Source of the DNA: Scybalocola_A sp900557175
GTDB lineage: Bacteria; Bacillota; Clostridia; Lachnospirales; Lachnospiraceae
DNA: 10,302 bases
Direction of reading: 5' to 3'
Assembly (NCBI GenBank): GCA_937890745.1
Contig: CALADH010000067.1
Coordinates: 1-10,302 of the forward strand
The notes under the pieces are model-generated. The model had not been told where the DNA came from. It did no database searches and was given only the letters and a program-made list of their open reading frames with translations. Below, piece by piece: positions 7,119 to 10,302 of the stretch. The position numbers and the translations under genes were made by a program. Numbering within the stretch: position 1 is the stretch's first letter; each line of letters starts with the position of its first letter.

Positions 7119-7751
7119 TTAAACGGCATCGACACATTCTATTTTACTGACTGAAATTTCATAAGCTGTCCGCTTCTCCACAACATCTGTATCCAGTTTT
7201 TTCTGATACGTTCTGCTCTGAATACGCCCCCAAAGCTGGATATGCTCTCCCACCTTAAATTTTCCGGCAAACCGGGCATTTCTGCCCCAGCATATACACG
7301 GAAGATAATCTGACTTACCGTAAGGACGATTGACAGCCAAAAGCAGATCCGCAATTTCTCTGCCAAGGGGCGTCATACGGTAAACCGGCTGTTTGCAAAT
7401 AAAGCCGTCCAAATAAACGCTGTTTGGCTTTGTACACTCTGCCTGTGCTTCAAGCACCTCAAACTCCCTGACAAATACTGAAAGTATCAGTCTGTTTCTT
7501 CCTTCCTCATGTTTATTGTAGGAACGGAACTGTCCCTTAGCCTCCACCGTTTTTCCGATATAGCTTTCATGGACATCCACAAGTCTTTCGGATATTAAAA
7601 GCGGTATTCTGTCTGCCATCTGGCTTAGACGGCTGACGACCACCTCCATCATGTAAAATCCTTCTCCAAATACTTCATGACTGTAAGTAAACTCAGAATC
7701 AACGACTCCGACAATACTCACCTGATTGTTGTCCAGCACCTTATCTGCCAT
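7119..7751 (-). CDS. SSB-like protein with two OB folds
   Basis: A 210-residue protein built from two OB-fold segments. Residues about 8-100 hold a divergent first copy (NQVSIVGVVDSEF, then IGKTVEAKGQFRSY). Residues about 110-206 hold a clearer single-stranded DNA-binding copy, with NSVYLDGFICKQPVYR, TPLGREIADLLLAVNRPYG, LPCICWGRNA and GEHIQLWGRIQSR in the order seen in SSB proteins. It lacks the acidic, flexible C-terminal tail that canonical SSB uses to recruit partners, so it is probably a secondary SSB-like or primosomal-type protein rather than the essential replication SSB. ATG at 7749-7751 follows AAAGGAG (plus-strand CTCCTTT 7762-7768) at 10 bases. It is transcribed away from typA. 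Binding to single-stranded DNA is inferred from fold; the exact role is unknown. Confidence 0.85.
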   Translation of the reverse strand: MADKVLDNNQVSIVGVVDSEFTYSHEVFGEGFYMMEVVVSRLSQMADRIPLLISERLVDVHESYIGKTVEAKGQFRSYNKHEEGRNRLILSVFVREFEVLEAQAECTKPNSVYLDGFICKQPVYRMTPLGREIADLLLAVNRPYGKSDYLPCICWGRNARFAGKFKVGEHIQLWGRIQSRTYQKKLDTDVVEKRTAYEISVSKIECVDAV

Positions 7752-7831
7752 TACCTTTAGTCTCCTTTCAAAATATATTTCACCTTCAGTCTATGTATTT
7801 ATCTTTTGTTTCAGAACTCTCCGACATGAAA

Positions 7832-7860
7832 ACTTTACCACATAAATCCGCCTATGGAAA
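7832..7860 (-). promoter_or_regulatory. Probable promoter of the SSB-like gene
   Basis: On the minus strand TTTCCA (7855-7860) precedes TAAAGT (7832-7837) at 17 bases, with a TG one base before the -10 (extended -10). The untranslated leader would be about 75 bases. Its position upstream of, and divergent from, the typA promoter fits the back-to-back gene arrangement. Confidence 0.5.
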
Positions 7861-7923
7861 TCATTTTTCATTGATAAAATTCGACGCTTTTCACAGATTA
7901 TGCACAAAAGGGAGAAAAGTGTC

Positions 7924-7951
7924 TTGAAAAAATCAAAGGATATGATAAAAT
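7924..7951 (+). promoter_or_regulatory. Probable promoter of typA
   Basis: TTGAAA (7924-7929) and TAAAAT (7946-7951) are 16 bases apart, and TG at 7943-7944 gives an extended -10. Transcription would start near 7958, about 60 bases before the typA ATG. Confidence 0.6.
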
Positions 7952-8016
7952 AAAAAAGTTACAGAGATAACAGCAGCACCATATTTTTGGCGCTTCCTAA
8001 AGAAAGGATTTTACTT

Positions 8017-9846
8017 ATGGAAATCAAACGTGAAGATATAAGAAATATAGCCATTATCGCCCATGTTGACCACGGCAAGACAACATTAGTCGATGAACTT
8101 TTAAAACAGAGCGGTGTTTTCAGAAGCAACCAGATTGTCCAGGACCGTGTCATGGACTCTAATGATATTGAGCGCGAGCGCGGTATTACAATACTTTCAA
8201 AGAACACAGCCGTATTTTATAAAGACGTTAAAATAAATATTATTGACACACCGGGACATGCTGATTTCGGCGGCGAAGTTGAGCGTGTCCTTAAAATGGT
8301 TGACGGTGTTGTTTTAGTCGTCGATGCTTTTGAAGGTCCGATGCCTCAGACAAAGTTTGTGCTCAAAAAAGCGCTTGAATTAAACCTTGCAGTCATCGTA
8401 TGCGTGAATAAAATTGACCGTCCGGAAGCGCGTCCGGATGAGGTTATTGACGAAGTTTTAGAGCTTTTAATTGACCTTGACGCTTCAGATGACCAGCTTG
8501 ACTGTCCGTTTGTCTTCGCTTCGGCAAAATCCGGCATTGCTGTGCTTGAAATGTCAGACGAGGCTAAAGATATGCAGCCATTATTCGAGACAATCATCAA
8601 TCACATTCCGGCGCCGACCGGCGATCCTGACAAAGGCACTCAGGTACTCATCAGTACAATCGACTACAACGAATATGTCGGCCGTATCGGTGTCGGAAAA
8701 GTCAGCAACGGCACTATCCGCGTCAATCAGGATGCCGTCATTGTCAACGCCCATGATCCTGAAAAGAACAGAAAAGTAAAAATCAGCAAGCTTTACGAAT
8801 TTGACGGTTTAAATAAAGTCGAAGTTGAAAAAGCCACTGTCGGCTCTATCGTTGCAATCTCCGGTATTTCCGATATTCACATCGGCGATACACTGTGCGC
8901 GCCGGAAGCCCCTGAGGCCATCCCGTTCCAGAAAATTTCCGAACCGACCATTGCCATGCAGTTTCTTGTCAACGACAGTCCGCTGGCCGGCAAGGAAGGT
9001 AAGTTTGTCACATCAAGACATTTGCGCGACCGTCTCTTTAAAGAACTGAATACAGACGTCAGCCTCCGTGTTGAGGAAACAGACAATACAGACTGCTTCA
9101 AAGTTTCCGGCCGCGGTGAGCTTCACCTTTCCGTTCTTATCGAAAATATGCGCCGTGAAGGCTACGAGTTTGCAGTGAGCAAGGCCGAAGTTCTCTACCA
9201 TCACGATGAAAAGGGACATCTGCTTGAACCGATGGAAGAAGCAGTCATCGACGTTCCTGAAGAATTTACAGGCGTTGTCATCGAAAAGTTAAGCTACAGA
9301 AAAGGTGAGCTGACCGGTATGTCTAAGGCAAGCGGCGGCTACTCAAGACTTGAGTTTTCCATCCCTGCAAGAGGCCTTATCGGCTACAGAGGCGAATTTA
9401 TGACAGATACAAAGGGTAACGGCATTATCAACACATTATTTGCCGGCTACGGCCCATATAAGGGCGATATCGCCTACCGCCAGACAGGCTCTCTTATCGC
9501 CTTCGAGAGCGGCGAAACAATCACTTACGGACTTTTCAATGCCCAGGAGCGCGGCACACTTTTTGTAGGCCCTGGCGAAAAGGTTTATCAGGGTATGGTT
9601 GTCGGTGAAAATCCAAAGGGCGACGATATCGAAATTAACGTCTGCAAGAAAAAGCAGCTGACAAACACACGTGCCTCCGGTTCTGATGATGCCTTAAAGC
9701 TGACACCACCGAGAATCCTCTCACTGGAGCAGGCACTGGATTTCATCGAAAATGATGAACTCGTAGAAGTCACACCGAAAAACATCCGTATCCGCAAAAA
9801 GATACTTGATCCAAAAATGAGAATGCGCGCAAACCGCAATAACTAA
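8017..9846 (+). CDS. typA: Ribosome-associated GTPase TypA/BipA
   Basis: A translational GTPase that binds the 70S ribosome and helps ribosome assembly and growth under stress or cold. The 609 residues are the usual family length. The G domain has all signatures: G1 AHVDHGKT (15-22), G2 RGITI (55-59), G3 DTPGH (77-81), G4 NKID (131-134) and G5 SAK (169-171). EF-G-like domains II, III and V follow (about 205-300, 305-385 and 400-480), then the TypA-specific C-terminal domain with the FNAQERGTLFVGPGEKVYQGM block and a basic end (KKILDPKMRMRANRNN). The start is ATG at 8017 with GAAAGGA (8002-8008) 8 bases before; an in-frame TTG at 7987 would add ten residues but lies upstream of that site. It is transcribed alone and followed by a large structured terminator. 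It looks intact. Confidence 0.97.
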   Translation: MEIKREDIRNIAIIAHVDHGKTTLVDELLKQSGVFRSNQIVQDRVMDSNDIERERGITILSKNTAVFYKDVKINIIDTPGHADFGGEVERVLKMVDGVVLVVDAFEGPMPQTKFVLKKALELNLAVIVCVNKIDRPEARPDEVIDEVLELLIDLDASDDQLDCPFVFASAKSGIAVLEMSDEAKDMQPLFETIINHIPAPTGDPDKGTQVLISTIDYNEYVGRIGVGKVSNGTIRVNQDAVIVNAHDPEKNRKVKISKLYEFDGLNKVEVEKATVGSIVAISGISDIHIGDTLCAPEAPEAIPFQKISEPTIAMQFLVNDSPLAGKEGKFVTSRHLRDRLFKELNTDVSLRVEETDNTDCFKVSGRGELHLSVLIENMRREGYEFAVSKAEVLYHHDEKGHLLEPMEEAVIDVPEEFTGVVIEKLSYRKGELTGMSKASGGYSRLEFSIPARGLIGYRGEFMTDTKGNGIINTLFAGYGPYKGDIAYRQTGSLIAFESGETITYGLFNAQERGTLFVGPGEKVYQGMVVGENPKGDDIEINVCKKKQLTNTRASGSDDALKLTPPRILSLEQALDFIENDELVEVTPKNIRIRKKILDPKMRMRANRNN

Positions 9847-9860
9847 AGCGCACCATAGAA

Positions 9861-9926
9861 CAAAGCGGACAAGTCCGCTTCGAACTCCCTAAATCCCTCA
9901 ATCCTTGAGGGACTTGCTCCGCTTTG
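9861..9926 (+). repeat. Nested inverted repeats just after typA
   Basis: Two local hairpins stand side by side: 9863-9869 with 9874-9880 (AAGCGGA/TCCGCTT, loop CAAG) and 9894-9901 with 9905-9912 (8 bp, 3-base loop). Alternatively, 9861-9875 pairs with 9911-9926 over 15 base pairs with one bulged base. This longer pairing uses bases that the following terminator stem also needs, so the two folds exclude each other. Confidence 0.75.
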
Positions 9927-9999
9927 CGCGCCAGATGCAGACTGCCGTAGGCAGTCATATTCCATATGCATCTGGTCGCATCCCTCGCGGAGCTTTTTT
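9916..9999 (+). terminator. Three-tier hairpin terminator after typA
   Basis: Stacked stems are 9916-9922/9987-9993 (GCTCCGC/GCGGAGC), 9931-9939/9967-9975 (CCAGATGCA/TGCATCTGG) and 9940-9946/9950-9956 (GACTGCC/GGCAGTC, loop GTA). Six T follow directly at 9994-9999. It is much larger than a normal intrinsic terminator and looks like a mobile or dispersed structured repeat serving as one. Confidence 0.75.
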
Positions 10000-10035
10000 G
10001 TGACATAGGAAGCAATTTCCTATGTCATAAAAAAG
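9993..10035. repeat. 19-bp palindromic hairpin with T and A tracts
   Basis: 9993-10011 pairs with 10017-10035 around the loop GCAAT. The core TGACATAGGAA/TTCCTATGTCA is perfect, then comes one G-T wobble, six T-A pairs and a C-G. The T run on the left arm also serves the preceding terminator, so the two structures overlap. Confidence 0.8.
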
Positions 10036-10098
10036 GTCATCCATATTTTCTGCCCCAGGCTGTCAAATGCCTTTCATAGAAAATACGGATGGCCTTTT
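10031..10098. terminator. Bidirectional intrinsic terminator, 21-bp stem
   Basis: 10031-10051 pairs with 10078-10098 with one wobble and one A-C mismatch. The 26-base apical part has a further AGGC/GCCT mini-stem (10057-10060/10069-10072). The right arm ends in four T on the plus strand and the left arm gives six T on the minus strand, so it can stop transcripts from both sides. It suggests a converging minus-strand gene to the right of the window. Confidence 0.7.
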
Positions 10099-10302
10099 AT
10101 GATTGTGTAGAATTGTGGGACTGATGTGTTGTAAATTGAGGTTTGTCGCCTTAACATATTGGAAACTTTATTGCCATTATCTCACGCACATGGGGCGGCA
10201 TATCATTTCTGGTGACACGCTGCGCCTTTCTATGAACGCCGCGCGTCTATGGACGGCATTCGCCAAAACTCGCTGCGCTCAGACACTGGCTCGGTGCCGT
10301 CA
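10099..10302. other. Non-coding stretch ending in a structured GC-richer piece
   Basis: I find no convincing gene here. The first 80 bases are plain A+T rich sequence. From about 10180 base composition turns GC richer and small palindromes appear. At the edge, 10252-10258 pairs with 10295-10301 (GACGGCA/TGCCGTC), and inside it 10262-10265 pairs with 10287-10290. The block runs off the window, so it could be a repeat element or the end of a decayed gene. Confidence 0.5.

Noticed and set aside
7085..7125. Small TGCC/GGCA hairpin around the SSB-like gene's stop
   Set aside because: Only four base pairs, overlapping the stop codon and without a T run, so not a usable terminator.
7898..7906. TTATGCACA, one mismatch from a DnaA box
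   Set aside because: A single imperfect copy, with no cluster, no A+T rich unwinding element and no replication genes, does not indicate an origin.
7987..8016. In-frame TTG upstream that would extend typA by ten residues
   Set aside because: The GAAAGGA ribosome binding site (8002-8008) lies downstream of it and fits the ATG at 8017, which gives the normal family length.
9770..10015. 81-codon open frame on the minus strand over the end of typA and the hairpins
   Set aside because: It overlaps typA antisense and consists largely of inverted-repeat DNA, with no ribosome binding site or recognisable domain.
10074..10157. 27-codon minus-strand frame beginning MLRRQTSIY
   Set aside because: It runs into the arm of a 21-bp terminator stem and has no clear ribosome binding site; most likely chance.
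1..10302. CRISPR array, tRNA or rRNA genes, integrase or transposase
   Set aside because: No regularly spaced direct repeats, no cloverleaf or rRNA-like sequence, and no recombinase motifs were seen on either strand.

Overview
The window looks like chromosome of a low-to-mid-GC Clostridia, most likely a gut-type Lachnospiraceae. The reasons are the firmicute-type (class III) fructose-1,6-bisphosphatase, a long glutamine-dependent NAD synthetase, a two-OB-fold SSB-like protein, strong GGAGG-type ribosome binding sites, TTG starts and AT-rich sigma-A promoters. This placement is inference from gene types and base use, not from a database match.

Layout, left to right. At 20-451 (+) is a small membrane-anchored protein with a degenerate FMN-binding-like domain. 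A 137-base convergent gap with a long inverted repeat follows. On the minus strand, read right to left, are a cobalamin adenosyltransferase (6503-7000) with its own terminator; a compact type II restriction-modification pair, with an ApaLI-like endonuclease (5742-6353) then a beta-class DNA methyltransferase (4514-5734); class III fbp (2539-4497); and nadE (589-2517). A two-domain SSB-like gene (7119-7751, minus) and typA/bipA (8017-9846, plus) are divergent from a shared control region at 7752-8016. The last about 450 bases hold no convincing gene but are packed with inverted repeats: a three-tier hairpin terminator after typA, a 19-bp A/T-flanked hairpin, a 21-bp bidirectional terminator, and a GC-richer structured piece cut by the window edge.

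How the parts relate. Four minus-strand genes (endonuclease, methyltransferase, fbp, nadE) run with gaps of only 7, 16 and 21 bases. The first clear promoter (TTAACA-17-TATAAT) lies directly upstream of the endonuclease, just past the adenosyltransferase terminator. The restriction-modification genes are visibly more A+T rich than their neighbours and look inserted ahead of the fbp-nadE housekeeping pair, which may now depend partly on the restriction-modification promoter. The other genes are housekeeping: gluconeogenesis, NAD synthesis, B12 coenzyme formation, DNA metabolism and a ribosome-associated GTPase.

I see no wholly new system. The most system-like accessory element is the restriction-modification module, whose methyltransferase carries an unusual C-terminal extension with a nuclease-fold-like signature. 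The most unexplained DNA is the structured region after typA.
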